From NCBI GenBank assembly GCA_022511045.1, contig JAFLSF010000025.1, forward strand, positions 1-32,377: DNA of 32,377 nt, read 5' to 3'. Below are positions 1 to 9,076 of the stretch, in pieces. How positions within the stretch are numbered: position 1 is the first letter of the stretch; the number at the start of each line of letters is the position of its first letter. The notes beneath the pieces are model-generated. The model searched no databases, was not told the DNA's origin, and saw nothing but the letters and a program-made list of their open reading frames with translations. Source of the DNA: Prevotella sp. (GTDB lineage Bacteria; Bacteroidota; Bacteroidia; Bacteroidales; Bacteroidaceae). The translations under genes and the position numbers were made by a program.

Positions 1-142
1 TATATATATTATATATAATATATATATAATAGAGTATTGTGTATGAGGTTTTTCTGGAAATAAAGAAATGGACTCAAAAAAACTGTATTCTGTATTCTGT
101 ATTCAGTCTTATGTGTCACTTTTTGCCGAAAATGTATGTACG
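1..142. repeat. AT-rich simple repeats in gene-free left edge
   Basis: The first 31 bases are almost only alternating T and A. Three perfect tandem copies of the 7-mer CTGTATT lie at 83-103. No ORF, hairpin terminator or promoter is convincing here. The stretch lies beyond the 3' end of the minus-strand outer membrane protein gene and before the 22-bp array. The window edge cuts it, so a gene further left cannot be judged. Confidence 0.7.
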
Positions 143-218
143 CAGGATAGGACTCAAAGCTCGCGAGTATAGGCCTCACGGGCGACGAGAATAGACCTCG
201 AACGGAGTGAGGATAGGG
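143..218 (+). repeat. 22-bp-phased repeat array, copy A
   Basis: Related units start at 143, 165, 187 and 209, exactly 22 bp apart. Their cores are CAGGATAGGACTC, GAGTATAGGCCTC, GAGAATAGACCTC and GAGGATAGGG. The best unit contains the 6-bp palindrome AGGCCT. The sequence between cores is variable. The last three units match, in the same order, three units of a second array on the opposite strand at 24614-24701. It lies about 30 bp beyond the stop codon of the minus-strand gene at 251-961. Twenty-two is not a multiple of three, so the array is not a coding repeat. Confidence 0.85.
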
Positions 219-250
219 GTTGGAATAGCACTGCGGTTAGACAAGTGCGG

Positions 251-961
251 TCAGAAAGTGAATTTGGCCGCAATGGTGGGATTGCAGAAGAAAGTCTTTG
301 AACTGGTGGGGTCTTGGTTGAATACGAAGTTACTGGAGAGTTCCCACTCAGTACCTAAACTGAAATGTTCGGTAAAATTATACCATAACTGAGGTTCGGT
401 GAGCATGACCAGACAGCCGTGTCCGTTAAACCGCTCGCCTCGCCAGAAGTCAATGAATCCAAAGAAAGTGACTTTCCTATCCCAGAAGTTGAGGTTCCAA
501 ACACCCGTCAGTTGTGCGCTGGCATAGGCATGGGTGTTGTCGTAACTCTTGAAGAACTGCTTATAAAGCAACTGGAGTGACCACATTTTGGAATAATCCC
601 TATTATGGCCGTTCCACGCTCCTCCTATAAGTGCTGCCTGCTGAAAACTGCCTTGTCGGCTCAGACCGCCGTTATACTCGATATGTGCGGCAAAGGGAGA
701 CTGCTTTGAGATGTTAAACTCGCGAGAGATTTCCGTGTAGGCAGACTCCATGAAGTGACTGCTCAAATCGAAATCAATGAGATACAACCAACGACCCAAA
801 TCGTCTATCTTGAGGTGCTCAAGGGAAATGGTGACTTTTTGGCGACCAGCCTCCTCACCTGTATAGATATTACGACCAAAGTCGTAGTGTAACTGAATAT
901 TCTGTGCGCTGAGTGTTGTTGTAAGAGCCAGCACCATGAAAGTAAATAATAATTTTCTCAT
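251..961 (-). CDS. Outer membrane beta-barrel protein, DUF5020/Tsx-like
   Basis: The 236-residue protein begins with a signal peptide (MRKLLFTFMVLALTTTLSAQ) and continues with alternating aromatic and polar strands, ending in AAKFTF, a terminal aromatic residue as expected for an outer membrane barrel. The NIQLHYDFGR opening and the overall length resemble the Bacteroidetes DUF5020 family, which is related to nucleoside-specific Tsx channels. The family call is from memory of the motif and is moderately sure; the substrate is unknown. The start codon overlaps the lpxB stop by 4 bp (ATGA), so the gene is translationally coupled as the third gene of surE-lpxB. Coupling to a nucleotidase gene (surE) would suit a nucleoside channel, but that is inference. 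Confidence 0.75.
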   Translation of the reverse strand: MRKLLFTFMVLALTTTLSAQNIQLHYDFGRNIYTGEEAGRQKVTISLEHLKIDDLGRWLYLIDFDLSSHFMESAYTEISREFNISKQSPFAAHIEYNGGLSRQGSFQQAALIGGAWNGHNRDYSKMWSLQLLYKQFFKSYDNTHAYASAQLTGVWNLNFWDRKVTFFGFIDFWRGERFNGHGCLVMLTEPQLWYNFTEHFSLGTEWELSSNFVFNQDPTSSKTFFCNPTIAAKFTF

Positions 962-2109
962 CTTTGTTGTTTGTTTAGAAGTTTAACCATTATCTGTGCA
1001 GCCCGTTGGGGAGCATCGCTCTCACCCAAACTGCGGTGCACTTCCTCATAGTCGGTGAGCATCTGCTGACGGCGGTCTCCATTGGGCAGAACGGCCTCCA
1101 GTTCGCGGCGGATGTTGTCGACGCTGAAAGTTTCGGCCACCAACTCCCTAACGACCTCGCGGCCTGCAATAAGATTGACCAGTGAAACGTATCTGACGCT
1201 GAGAACATGACGCTTGAGGAAACCTGTGAGACGAGGCAGGGGAGTCTCATAACACACCACCTGCGGCACACCAAACATACAGGTTTCGAGAGTTGCCGTA
1301 CCACTGGTAACAAGAGCGGCCGTAGCTTTTGCCAACAAAGGATAGGTCTTGTTGCTAACGAGTTGTACATCGCTGTTTTCCAAAAACTTGGCGTAATAGT
1401 CGGACTCTATTGAGGGGGCTCCCGCTAACACAATATCATACTGATGAGCCAAATGGCGCGTAGCCTCTATCATTGCGGGCAGGTTGTCCTTAATCTCCTG
1501 CTTTCGTGAGCCAGCCAACAAGGCAATGATGGGTTTCCCGCCATCTTCTTTTGTGCCTCCGTTTTCTTCTAAATATTGTCGCACTTCACTGGCCGTAGGA
1601 TTACCGACGTAATGGATAGGATAATGATGTTTCTTTTCAAAGAAATCAACCTCAAACGGCAAGATGGAGAACAACTCGTCAACGTCGCGCTTAATGTTCT
1701 TGATACGATACTCCTTCCACGCCCAGATTTTGGGGGCGATATAGTAGTAAATGCGAGGGCTGGCTCCCCGCATCTTACTGTCGTTCCTCAACTGATGCAC
1801 GTATTTGGCAACGCTGAGATTAAAACCTGGATAGTCGACAAGGATGACCACGTCTGGCTGCCATTGGCGAATATCCTCTTTGCACATCTTCATATTCCGG
1901 AGAATAGTCCGCAGATGCAGCAAAACGGGGATGAAACCCATATAGGCCAGTTCGCGATAATGCTTTACCAACGTACCGCCCACTGCTGCCATAAGGTCGC
2001 CTCCAAAGAAACGGAACTCTGCCTGTTGGTCCTGTTGTTGCAGGGCTCGCATCAGATGCGAAGCGTGCAGGTCGCCACTGGCTTCGCCGGCAATAAGATA
2101 ATATTTCAT
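958..2109 (-). CDS. lpxB: Lipid-A-disaccharide synthase
   Basis: LpxB joins UDP-2,3-diacylglucosamine to lipid X (2,3-diacylglucosamine-1-phosphate), forming the disaccharide backbone of lipid A at the inner membrane. The 383 residues match the usual family length. Visible features are the N-terminal AGEASGD motif (about residues 7-13), the YYYIAPKIWAWKEYR segment typical of LpxB, the LLAGSRKQEI segment of the C-terminal nucleotide-binding half, and VTSGTATLETCMFGVPQVV near residues 268-286. It starts 2 bp after the surE stop and overlaps the next gene by 4 bp, so the three genes should form one transcript. It indicates a Gram-negative, LPS-bearing cell. Confidence 0.95.
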   Translation of the reverse strand: MKYYLIAGEASGDLHASHLMRALQQQDQQAEFRFFGGDLMAAVGGTLVKHYRELAYMGFIPVLLHLRTILRNMKMCKEDIRQWQPDVVILVDYPGFNLSVAKYVHQLRNDSKMRGASPRIYYYIAPKIWAWKEYRIKNIKRDVDELFSILPFEVDFFEKKHHYPIHYVGNPTASEVRQYLEENGGTKEDGGKPIIALLAGSRKQEIKDNLPAMIEATRHLAHQYDIVLAGAPSIESDYYAKFLENSDVQLVSNKTYPLLAKATAALVTSGTATLETCMFGVPQVVCYETPLPRLTGFLKRHVLSVRYVSLVNLIAGREVVRELVAETFSVDNIRRELEAVLPNGDRRQQMLTDYEEVHRSLGESDAPQRAAQIMVKLLNKQQR

Positions 2110-2111
2110 GG

Positions 2112-2882
2112 TTATAAGGTCTCGAAAGCCTTTAGAGAATCCATCGCCTTGTAAGCCGTAACGTCAATCTGGGTAGGAGTAATGGCTACAAACCCGTGTT
2201 GCAGAGCCCAATTGTCCGTATCCTCAGCCTCGGGCTCGTCGTTGCGATAGTGTCCTTGCATCCACCAATAGTCGTAGCCTCTGGGGTGGTGGAAACGGGC
2301 ACTCTCGTTATACCAAGTGCCCTTTGCCATACGACAGATGCGGACACCCTGATAGTAGTCTTTCGTCTCCAACAACGGGAAATTGACATTCAGACACACG
2401 CCCTCAGAAAGCCCGTCATTCAGCACCTTAGCGGCAATAGCCTTAACATACGGACTCAAGGGACTGAAATCGGCATCGGCACGATAGTCACATAAGGAGA
2501 AGGCTACGGAAGGAATATATTTCATGCAACCCTCCAGCGTGACTCCCATTGTGCCAGAATAGTGTGTATTGACAGAAGCATTGTCGCCATGATTGATTCC
2601 TCCGATAACCAAGTCGGGCTTACTCTTACAGATATTGCCTAACGCCATTTTTACACAATCGACGGGAGTACCGTTGCAAGCCCAGACTTCGAGCCCTTCT
2701 TCTTGACGAACCAATTTAAGGGTCAATGGTAGGGTGACGCTAAAGGCACAGCTCTGCCCGCTTCGCGGTCCGTCTGGAGCACAGACAAGAATATCGCCTA
2801 AAGGACGCACCATTTCTATTAACTCGTTAATGCCCTTAGCTTGGTAACCATCGTCATTGGAAATCAGTATCAGTGGTCTCAT
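2112..2882 (-). CDS. surE: 5'/3'-nucleotidase SurE
   Basis: SurE is a metal-dependent phosphatase that dephosphorylates nucleoside 5'- and 3'-monophosphates. The metal-binding opening ILISNDDGYQAKGI comes directly after the start, with the conserved VIGGINHGDNAS segment and HYSGTMGVTLEG further on. An in-frame ATG 24 bp upstream (2906) would add eight residues, but it lies within the TAAATTTG -7 box at 2904-2911. I therefore chose the ATG at 2882, which also puts ILISNDDG near the N terminus as in other SurE proteins; the protein is then 256 residues. It is the first gene of surE-lpxB-outer membrane protein, divergent from parA. Confidence 0.93.
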   Translation of the reverse strand: MRPLILISNDDGYQAKGINELIEMVRPLGDILVCAPDGPRSGQSCAFSVTLPLTLKLVRQEEGLEVWACNGTPVDCVKMALGNICKSKPDLVIGGINHGDNASVNTHYSGTMGVTLEGCMKYIPSVAFSLCDYRADADFSPLSPYVKAIAAKVLNDGLSEGVCLNVNFPLLETKDYYQGVRICRMAKGTWYNESARFHHPRGYDYWWMQGHYRNDEPEAEDTDNWALQHGFVAITPTQIDVTAYKAMDSLKAFETL

Positions 2883-2903
2883 GGAATTCTCTGTTTTTGG
2901 GTG

Positions 2904-2911
2904 CAAATTTA
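2904..2911 (-). promoter_or_regulatory. -7 box of the surE-lpxB promoter
   Basis: TAAATTTG on the minus strand fits the Bacteroidetes TAnnTTTG consensus. It predicts a start of transcription near 2899 and a short leader to the ATG at 2882. It decides against the upstream ATG at 2906. Confidence 0.6.
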
Positions 2912-2953
2912 CTAAAAAAGTTCAGAAACGTGCGTTGTTTGATAGAAAATTCG

Positions 2954-2961
2954 TACCTTTG
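2954..2961 (+). promoter_or_regulatory. -7 box of the parA promoter
   Basis: TACCTTTG fits TAnnTTTG and lies 31 bp before the parA ATG. A TTTG at 2938-2941 is closer than the usual -33 element, so that half is weak. The same TACCTTTGCAC string precedes glyQS at 26874. Confidence 0.6.
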
Positions 2962-2992
2962 CACTCTATTGTACACCTATTTGAAGTAAAAT

Positions 2993-3760
2993 ATGGGAAA
3001 GATTATAGCATTGGCAAATCAGAAAGGCGGTGTGGGCAAGACCACGACTACCATCAATTTGGCAGCTTCGCTGGCTACTTTGGAAAAGACAGTACTGGTG
3101 GTTGATGCAGACCCGCAGGCCAACGCCAGCAGCGGATTGGGCGTAAACATCCAAGAGATAGATTGTTCGTTATACGAGTGCATTATTGACAAAGCCGACG
3201 TTCGCGACGCTATTTATACTACAGACATTGAGGGACTGGACATTATACCCAGCCACATAGACTTGGTGGGTGCCGAGATAGAAATGCTCAATCTGGAGAA
3301 CCGCGAAAAGGTAATTAGCAATTTACTTGAGCCAATACGAGGCGACTACGACTATATTTTGATTGACTGCTCGCCGTCGTTAGGACTTATCACCGTCAAT
3401 TCGCTGACCGCAGCCGATTCCGTCATCATCCCTGTGCAATGCGAGTACTTTGCTTTGGAGGGTATCTCAAAACTGTTGAATACCGTCAAGATTATCAAAC
3501 AGAAACTGAACCCGAAGTTGGAGATAGAGGGCTTCCTGCTGACAATGTACGATTCTCGTCTACGACTAGCCAATCAGATATATGACGAAGTGAAGCGCCA
3601 TTTCCAAGAGCTGGTATTCAAGACCGTCATCCAACGTAACGTCAAACTCTCCGAAAGTCCCAGTCACGGTCTGCCCGTCATTCTCTACGATGCTGAATCG
3701 ACAGGCTCGAAGAACCATCTAAAACTGGCTAAGGAGATTATTGCAAAGAATAACGGATAA
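2993..3760 (+). CDS. parA: Chromosome partitioning ATPase ParA/Soj
   Basis: The 255-residue protein is a MinD/ParA-type ATPase that works with ParB in segregating the replication origin region. It has the deviant Walker A KGGVGKTTT at residues 11-19 (signature lysines K11 and K16), the VDADPQANAS motif and the Walker B-like ILIDCSPSLGLI. Length and the lack of an N-terminal HTH fit chromosomal Soj rather than plasmid ParA. The parB start follows 15 bp after the stop. This divergent surE/parA arrangement fits a core chromosomal site. Confidence 0.95.
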   Translation: MGKIIALANQKGGVGKTTTTINLAASLATLEKTVLVVDADPQANASSGLGVNIQEIDCSLYECIIDKADVRDAIYTTDIEGLDIIPSHIDLVGAEIEMLNLENREKVISNLLEPIRGDYDYILIDCSPSLGLITVNSLTAADSVIIPVQCEYFALEGISKLLNTVKIIKQKLNPKLEIEGFLLTMYDSRLRLANQIYDEVKRHFQELVFKTVIQRNVKLSESPSHGLPVILYDAESTGSKNHLKLAKEIIAKNNG

Positions 3761-3775
3761 AGGATAAAAAGAAGA

Positions 3776-4702
3776 ATGGCAGTAAGAAAGAAATATGCAA
3801 GTAGCGTTTTGGGACGTGGACTGGACGACATAGGAACGGGGCGCGGGCTGGACGCACTGATAGATACAGGCAGTGAGGTGAAGACCGAGGGCAGCTCAAA
3901 CCTAAATGAGATAGACATAGCACAGATAGAGCCCAATCCTAATCAGCCACGCCGAGAGTTCGACAAGGAGGCTTTGCAGGAGTTGGCTAACAGCATCCGC
4001 GAGTTAGGCATCATTCAGCCCATCACCCTGCGCAAGGTAGATGGACAGAAATATCAGATTATAGCTGGCGAACGACGCTGGCGAGCCTCGCAGTTGGCTG
4101 GACTTACTAAAATCCCTGCCTACATCGTCAGCGTGGAGGACCAAGGAGTCATGGAGATGGCATTGGTGGAGAATATCCAGCGTGAGGATTTGAACGCTAT
4201 TGAAATTGCGCTGGCCTATCAGCATTTGGCGGAGGCTACTGGTATGACGCAGGCAAAAATCAGTGAGCGTGTGGGCAAAAGTCGTGCCGCCGTCACCAAT
4301 TACATGCGGTTATTAAAATTACCTGCACAAGTGCAGATTGCGTTGAAGAACCATGAGATAGAGATGGGACACGCGCGTGCACTATTGTCCATAGAAAGTC
4401 CTTCGGAACAGATAAAACTCTTTAAGGAGGTGCAGCAGCACCACTATTCTGTGCGCAAAGTAGAGGAGATAGTACAGGCACTGAAGAACGGTGAAGAAGT
4501 GAAGACGGCTCGCGGCAAGATGAGTTCGAAAGAGAAACTGCCCCAAGAGTTCAGAATTTTGCGAGACCGACTCTCACAATTCTTCCAGACTAAGGTACAG
4601 ATGACTTGTTCTGCAAAGGGTAAGGGAAAGATAAGTATTCCCTTTGCAAACGAGGAGGAACTGGAACGTATTATGAACGCACTGGACGGAGCCAATGGGT
4701 AG
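3776..4702 (+). CDS. parB: Chromosome partitioning protein ParB/Spo0J
   Basis: ParB binds parS sites and loads as a CTP-dependent clamp. In order: a basic start, the PNPNQPRREFD box near residue 53, the CTP-binding GERRWRA motif (98-104), ENIQRED (132-138), an HTH around 157-180 (MTQAKISERVGKSRAAVTNY) and a C-terminal dimerisation region. The 308-residue length is normal. It lies 15 bp after parA and overlaps the next gene by 8 bp. I found no parS-like site nearby. Confidence 0.95.
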   Translation: MAVRKKYASSVLGRGLDDIGTGRGLDALIDTGSEVKTEGSSNLNEIDIAQIEPNPNQPRREFDKEALQELANSIRELGIIQPITLRKVDGQKYQIIAGERRWRASQLAGLTKIPAYIVSVEDQGVMEMALVENIQREDLNAIEIALAYQHLAEATGMTQAKISERVGKSRAAVTNYMRLLKLPAQVQIALKNHEIEMGHARALLSIESPSEQIKLFKEVQQHHYSVRKVEEIVQALKNGEEVKTARGKMSSKEKLPQEFRILRDRLSQFFQTKVQMTCSAKGKGKISIPFANEEELERIMNALDGANG

Positions 4703-5387
4703 ACTGCTGGCGATAGTGATAGTGTTGATAGCGAGTGTGACGACCTGTTTGGCGCAACAGGACTCAGCATTGGTGGCTATGGATTCTATAGCCGTCGCAG
4801 ATGCTAAAACGCTGTTGCCAGAGGACACTGTCAGCATCGTAGTATCTGATGAGAAGGTGAAAGCCAGACGTGACTGGTCGACTTGGCGCCCTAATCCCCA
4901 GCGGGCACTTTGGTTGGCATTGGTGCTGCCTGGTGCAGGACAAATATACAACCGCAAATATTGGAAACTGCCTATCTTCTATGGAGGATTTATGGGTTGC
5001 ATCTATGCGCTGTCGTGGAACAACATGATGTACAAGGACTATTCGCAGGCCTATCTGGACATTATGGACAGCGACCCAGGGACGGCCAGCTATAACAAGT
5101 TTCTGCATCTGGGCGTAGAGATAACTGCTGCCAACCAGTCGCGATACCAGTCGCTGTTCAAAAGCCGAAAGGACAAGTACCGCCGTTGGCGAGACATGAG
5201 TATTATAGTAATGGTGGCCGTCTACGCATTGTCCGTTGTTGATGCTTACGTAGATGCGGAATTGTCGGAGTTTGACATCTCCAAGGATTTGAGTTTACAG
5301 GTGGCTCCTACTATTATTCCAAATAAAACGGGTAGCCGTTCGTTGCAGAACCAGTCGTTAGGACTGAGTTGTTGCCTAATTTTTTAA
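4695..5387 (+). CDS. DUF5683 secreted/membrane protein
   Basis: The 230-residue protein has a signal peptide (MGRLLAIVIVLIASVTTCLAQ) followed by a short acidic linker and a domain starting NPQRALWLALVLPGAGQIYN near residue 56. That PGxGQIYN(R/K)xYWK motif is typical of DUF5683, a Bacteroidetes family of unknown function. Hydrophobic segments follow (FYGGFMGCIYALSW; MSIIVMVAVYALSVVDAYVDA), suggesting hairpin membrane insertion. The gene overlaps parB by 8 bp and precedes a lytic transglycosylase, so a cell-envelope role is reasonable but unproven. An imperfect hairpin (5397-5424) lies in the 67-bp gap before the next gene. Confidence 0.85.
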   Translation: MGRLLAIVIVLIASVTTCLAQQDSALVAMDSIAVADAKTLLPEDTVSIVVSDEKVKARRDWSTWRPNPQRALWLALVLPGAGQIYNRKYWKLPIFYGGFMGCIYALSWNNMMYKDYSQAYLDIMDSDPGTASYNKFLHLGVEITAANQSRYQSLFKSRKDKYRRWRDMSIIVMVAVYALSVVDAYVDAELSEFDISKDLSLQVAPTIIPNKTGSRSLQNQSLGLSCCLIF

Positions 5388-5454
5388 GGACAAAAAGCAC
5401 CTAAAAGGGTAGCCCTCTAAGTGCAATATTTGAACAAAAAAGAAACGAAGAAGT

Positions 5455-6720
5455 ATGAAGATATTGAAAGTAAGTAGCGTTATAAAAGGACGAGTGAAGA
5501 GTGTATTGCTAATTAACTTGTTTGCCTTTTTGCCGCTAACAATGATGGGACAGGTGGTAGGCGAGCCACAAGACGAGGACGAGATAACGGTAACCGATGA
5601 TGAGGGTCGCCCCGAGGTTATTGAATTTCCTGAAGCTATGACCTACGACCTGGACAGTCTGCTGAACCTCTATATGGCCAAGACCTATCTGGAAGGAGGC
5701 AACGACTGTAATATGCAGGACATTAACCCTACCTACACCAAAGAGGACTATGTGGAACGGTTGAGTCGTATACCCAGCATCATGGAAATGGCTTACAATG
5801 ATGTAGTACAGAAGTTTATCGACCGTTATAGCGGCAGGTTGCGCCATAGCGTCAGTTATATGCTGGGAGCCTCAAACTTTTATATGCCTATTTTTGAGGA
5901 AGCACTGGAGATGTACCAGTTGCCTCTGGAACTGCGCTACCTGCCCGTCATTGAGTCGGCTCTTAATCCTAAGGCTGTCTCCAGAGTGGGAGCAACGGGA
6001 CTCTGGCAGTTTATGCTGGCTACAGGCAGGCAGTATGGCTTGCAGGTCAATTCGCTGGTTGACGAACGACGTGACCCCATCAAGTCATCGTATGCCGCAG
6101 CTCAATATCTGCGTGACCTCTACAAGATATTTGGCGACTGGAATCTGGTGATTGCCGCTTACAACTGTGGTCCGGGCAATATCAACAAGGCTATACACCG
6201 TGCAGGAGGCGAAAAGGACTATTGGCGCATCTATCCTTACTTGCCTAAAGAAACGCGCGGTTATGTGCCTGCATTTATTGCTGCCAACTATATTATGACT
6301 TATTACTCGCAGCATAACATCTGCCCTATGACAACCCGCCTGCCTGCCCAGACTGATACGGTGATGGTAAGCAAGGCTGTACATTTGGAACAGATTGCCG
6401 CTGTGGTGGGTGTTGATATTGACCAACTGCGTGCCCTCAATCCGATGTATCGACACGACGTGATACCGGGCAATACGGCACTAATGCCTCTGCGTCTACC
6501 ATTGACAGAGTTAAACAAGTTTATTGATATGGCGGACTCTGTATATAATTACAAGGCAGGCGAGTTGCTGACCAAACGACTGGAGGTGGAGGTGAACGAC
6601 AACGTTCCGACCTACTATCATCGGAGTAAGCGTTATGCCAGCAAGAAACGAACTACACGGAAGCGCAGTGTTGCCAGCAGGAAACGCCGGTCTTCCTCCA
6701 CAGCAAGGCGCCGCAGATAG
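5455..6720 (+). CDS. Membrane-bound lytic murein transglycosylase, MltD-like
   Basis: This enzyme cleaves the MurNAc-GlcNAc bond of peptidoglycan, forming 1,6-anhydro-MurNAc ends. A signal sequence occupies about residues 1-32. The SLT (GH23) domain follows, with catalytic glutamate E167 in LPVIESALNPKAVS, then GATGLWQFMLATGRQYGL and AAYNCGPGNINKAI. A LysM-like segment (DIDQLRALNPMYRHDVIPGN) follows near residues 322-341. The C-terminal 35 or so residues are strongly basic and Ser/Arg/Lys-rich, ending in RRRR; this tail could bind anionic wall or membrane polymers, which is inference. It lies between DUF5683 and Rel in the same orientation. Confidence 0.9.
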   Translation: MKILKVSSVIKGRVKSVLLINLFAFLPLTMMGQVVGEPQDEDEITVTDDEGRPEVIEFPEAMTYDLDSLLNLYMAKTYLEGGNDCNMQDINPTYTKEDYVERLSRIPSIMEMAYNDVVQKFIDRYSGRLRHSVSYMLGASNFYMPIFEEALEMYQLPLELRYLPVIESALNPKAVSRVGATGLWQFMLATGRQYGLQVNSLVDERRDPIKSSYAAAQYLRDLYKIFGDWNLVIAAYNCGPGNINKAIHRAGGEKDYWRIYPYLPKETRGYVPAFIAANYIMTYYSQHNICPMTTRLPAQTDTVMVSKAVHLEQIAAVVGVDIDQLRALNPMYRHDVIPGNTALMPLRLPLTELNKFIDMADSVYNYKAGELLTKRLEVEVNDNVPTYYHRSKRYASKKRTTRKRSVASRKRRSSSTARRRR

Positions 6721-6780
6721 TACGGTCTTAACTGGATGCGATTATCATATACATAACATTAAGGGATAGGAGAACTCACG

Positions 6781-9048
6781 ATGGACGAAGACATGATGAA
6801 GCGCGAAGCCGCAGACGACCAACTGATAAATGGTGCTTTCCAGCGATTGTTGGACAGCTATCTGGCATCACGTCACCGCAAGAAGGTAGACATCATCACC
6901 AAAGCATTTAACTTTGCCCGTCAAGCCCACAAGGGGGTACGCCGTCTTAGCGGAGAACCTTATATCATGCACCCTATTGCTGTGGCTCAGATAGCCTGCG
7001 AGGAGGTGGGACTGGGCTCTACCAGCATCTGTGCAGCCCTATTGCATGATGTAGTAGAGGACACAGATTATACCACTGAAGACATTGAGAACATGTTCGG
7101 GGCTAAGATTGCCCAGATTGTTGATGGTCTGACCAAGATTAGTGGTGGCATCTTCGGCGAGCAGTCCTCGGCACAGACAGAGAACTTCAAGAAGTTGTTG
7201 CTCACTATGAGCGACGACATCCGCGTGATTCTCATCAAGATATGTGACCGCCTGCACAACATGCGGACGCTTGAATCGCAGCCTGCCAACAAGCAGTATA
7301 AGATAGCGGGCGAGACGCTTTATATCTATGCTCCGTTGGCCAACCGACTGGGTCTCTACAAGGTAAAGACTGAATTGGAGAATCTCAGTTTCCGCTACGA
7401 GCATCCAGACCAATATAATAACATTAAGGAGAAATTAGCCTCAACGGAAGCCTCGCGCCATGAACTGTTTGCACAGTTCACGGCACCCATAGAAAAAGCC
7501 CTCAAGGAAATGGGGGTCAAGTATCAGATTAAGGAGCGAGTGAAGACCCCCTACTCTATTTGGAACAAGATGCAAAACAAGCATATCACCTTTGACGAGG
7601 TTTATGATATTCTTGCCGTGCGCATCATCTTCACCCCAGAGAAACGCGAGGAGGAGGTCAACGAGTGTTTCAATATCTATGTCGCTATCTCGAAGATTTA
7701 CAAGAGCCATCCAGACCGCCTGCGTGACTGGTTAAATCAGCCTAAGGCCAACGGTTATCAAGCGTTGCACATTACGCTGATGTCGAAGCAGGGCCGATGG
7801 ATAGAAGTACAGATACGTTCCGACCGCATGGACGAGATAGCTGAGCAAGGACTTGCTGCCCACTGGAAATATAAGGAGGGTGAGGAAGTTGAATATACGG
7901 AAGACGAGAACGAACTGAACGAATGGTTACGCACCATTAAGGAAATTCTGGATGACCCGCAGCCCGACGCTATGGACTTCCTTGATGCTATCAAACTGAA
8001 CCTATTTGCTCAAGAAATCTTTGTATTTACCCCCAAAGGTGAGATTAAGACCATGCCGACAGGCAGTACGGCACTTGACTTTGCTTTCTCCATCCACACT
8101 TTCTTAGGCAGTCACTGTATTGGTGCTAAAGTCAATCATAAGTTAGTACCTTTGAGTCATAGGTTGCAAAGTGGCGACCAAGTAGAGATTCTTACTTCAA
8201 AGTCACAGCACGTTCAGCCTACGTGGCTCAATTTCGTTAGCACAGCCAAGGCGAAGTCAAAGATACAGGTTATTCTGAGGCGGAACAGCCGTGAGTTGCA
8301 GAAGAAAGGCGAGGAGATGTTCAATGAGTTCTTGCAGAAGAACAACTTTACCAACCAACTCAATGCTGCCGACAAACTATCGGCTTTCCACGAGATTGCT
8401 CATCGTGAGGAGTTCTTCCAAGCTATTGCCGAAAAGAACATCTTGCTGGGAGAAAAAGATATTGATGAGTTGCAAGGCAAGAACAACCAACCTAAGAAGA
8501 AATGGCGCAAGCTGGTGCCTTTCTTGGGACGTGACAAGCATGACAGAAAGACTCCTGGAGAAGAGCAGGAACTCTTTGTCGTGCCAGAGAATTTCAATCG
8601 CAAGAAAGCTATCGTCATCAACGACGACAACATTCGGCAATACAAGTTTAAACATTGCTGTCACCCCATCCCGGGCGATGATATTTTGGGATTCATCGAC
8701 GGTAAACATCAGATAGAAATTCACAAGCGTGCCTGTCCTGTAGCCGCCCGCCTGAAAGCGAGCTTTGGCAATCGCATCCTCGATGCAAAGTGGGACACGC
8801 ACAAACGGCTATTCTTCGATGCAACTATCCGCCTGCAAGGTATTGACCGTATGGGTATGTTGCTTGACATTGCGCAGATTATCTCGACACAATTAAATGT
8901 AAACATCCGCCGTTTGACCATTGGAACAGACGAGGGCGTATTTGATGGAACCATAGAGTTGCGAGTCCACGACCGCGATGATGTCCGTAACGTGATGAAC
9001 CAACTCAAGAAGATTGAAGGCCTGCAAGATGTGACGCAAATTATGTAA
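6781..9048 (+). CDS. rel: Bifunctional (p)ppGpp synthetase/hydrolase, RelA/SpoT family
   Basis: This long RSH enzyme makes and degrades the alarmone (p)ppGpp. The hydrolase domain looks intact: H64, HDVVED (89-94), and D156 and N160 in CDRLHN. The synthetase domain also looks active: KERVKTPYSIWNKM (251-264), D276 in DEVYDILAVRI, the KANGYQALH loop and EVQIR. A TGS domain (around 410-470), a zinc-finger-like HCCHPIPGDDILGFI and a C-terminal ACT domain follow. The 755-residue length is full. The leader from the previous gene is 60 bp without an evident riboswitch. The pectinesterase begins 1 or 28 bp after the stop, depending on the start used. Confidence 0.95.
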   Translation: MDEDMMKREAADDQLINGAFQRLLDSYLASRHRKKVDIITKAFNFARQAHKGVRRLSGEPYIMHPIAVAQIACEEVGLGSTSICAALLHDVVEDTDYTTEDIENMFGAKIAQIVDGLTKISGGIFGEQSSAQTENFKKLLLTMSDDIRVILIKICDRLHNMRTLESQPANKQYKIAGETLYIYAPLANRLGLYKVKTELENLSFRYEHPDQYNNIKEKLASTEASRHELFAQFTAPIEKALKEMGVKYQIKERVKTPYSIWNKMQNKHITFDEVYDILAVRIIFTPEKREEEVNECFNIYVAISKIYKSHPDRLRDWLNQPKANGYQALHITLMSKQGRWIEVQIRSDRMDEIAEQGLAAHWKYKEGEEVEYTEDENELNEWLRTIKEILDDPQPDAMDFLDAIKLNLFAQEIFVFTPKGEIKTMPTGSTALDFAFSIHTFLGSHCIGAKVNHKLVPLSHRLQSGDQVEILTSKSQHVQPTWLNFVSTAKAKSKIQVILRRNSRELQKKGEEMFNEFLQKNNFTNQLNAADKLSAFHEIAHREEFFQAIAEKNILLGEKDIDELQGKNNQPKKKWRKLVPFLGRDKHDRKTPGEEQELFVVPENFNRKKAIVINDDNIRQYKFKHCCHPIPGDDILGFIDGKHQIEIHKRACPVAARLKASFGNRILDAKWDTHKRLFFDATIRLQGIDRMGMLLDIAQIISTQLNVNIRRLTIGTDEGVFDGTIELRVHDRDDVRNVMNQLKKIEGLQDVTQIM

Positions 9049-9076
9049 TATGACAACCAATCTTAAAGAATCTAAT

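Noticed and set aside
143..218. CRISPR array, suggested by regular direct repeats here and at 24614-24701
   Set aside because: The repeats are about 13 bp with 22-bp spacing, so spacers would be only 9 bp. Repeats are degenerate and no cas gene is near.
1576..2154. Plus-strand open frame opposite lpxB
   Set aside because: It is a shadow frame of lpxB with no recognisable domain or promoter.
2883..2906. Longer N terminus of SurE
   Set aside because: The ATG at 2906 lies within the promoter -7 box and would displace the conserved ILISNDDG from the N terminus.
5397..5424. Riboswitch or attenuator before the lytic transglycosylase gene
   Set aside because: The hairpin has several mismatches and no T run, and no known riboswitch core is visible.
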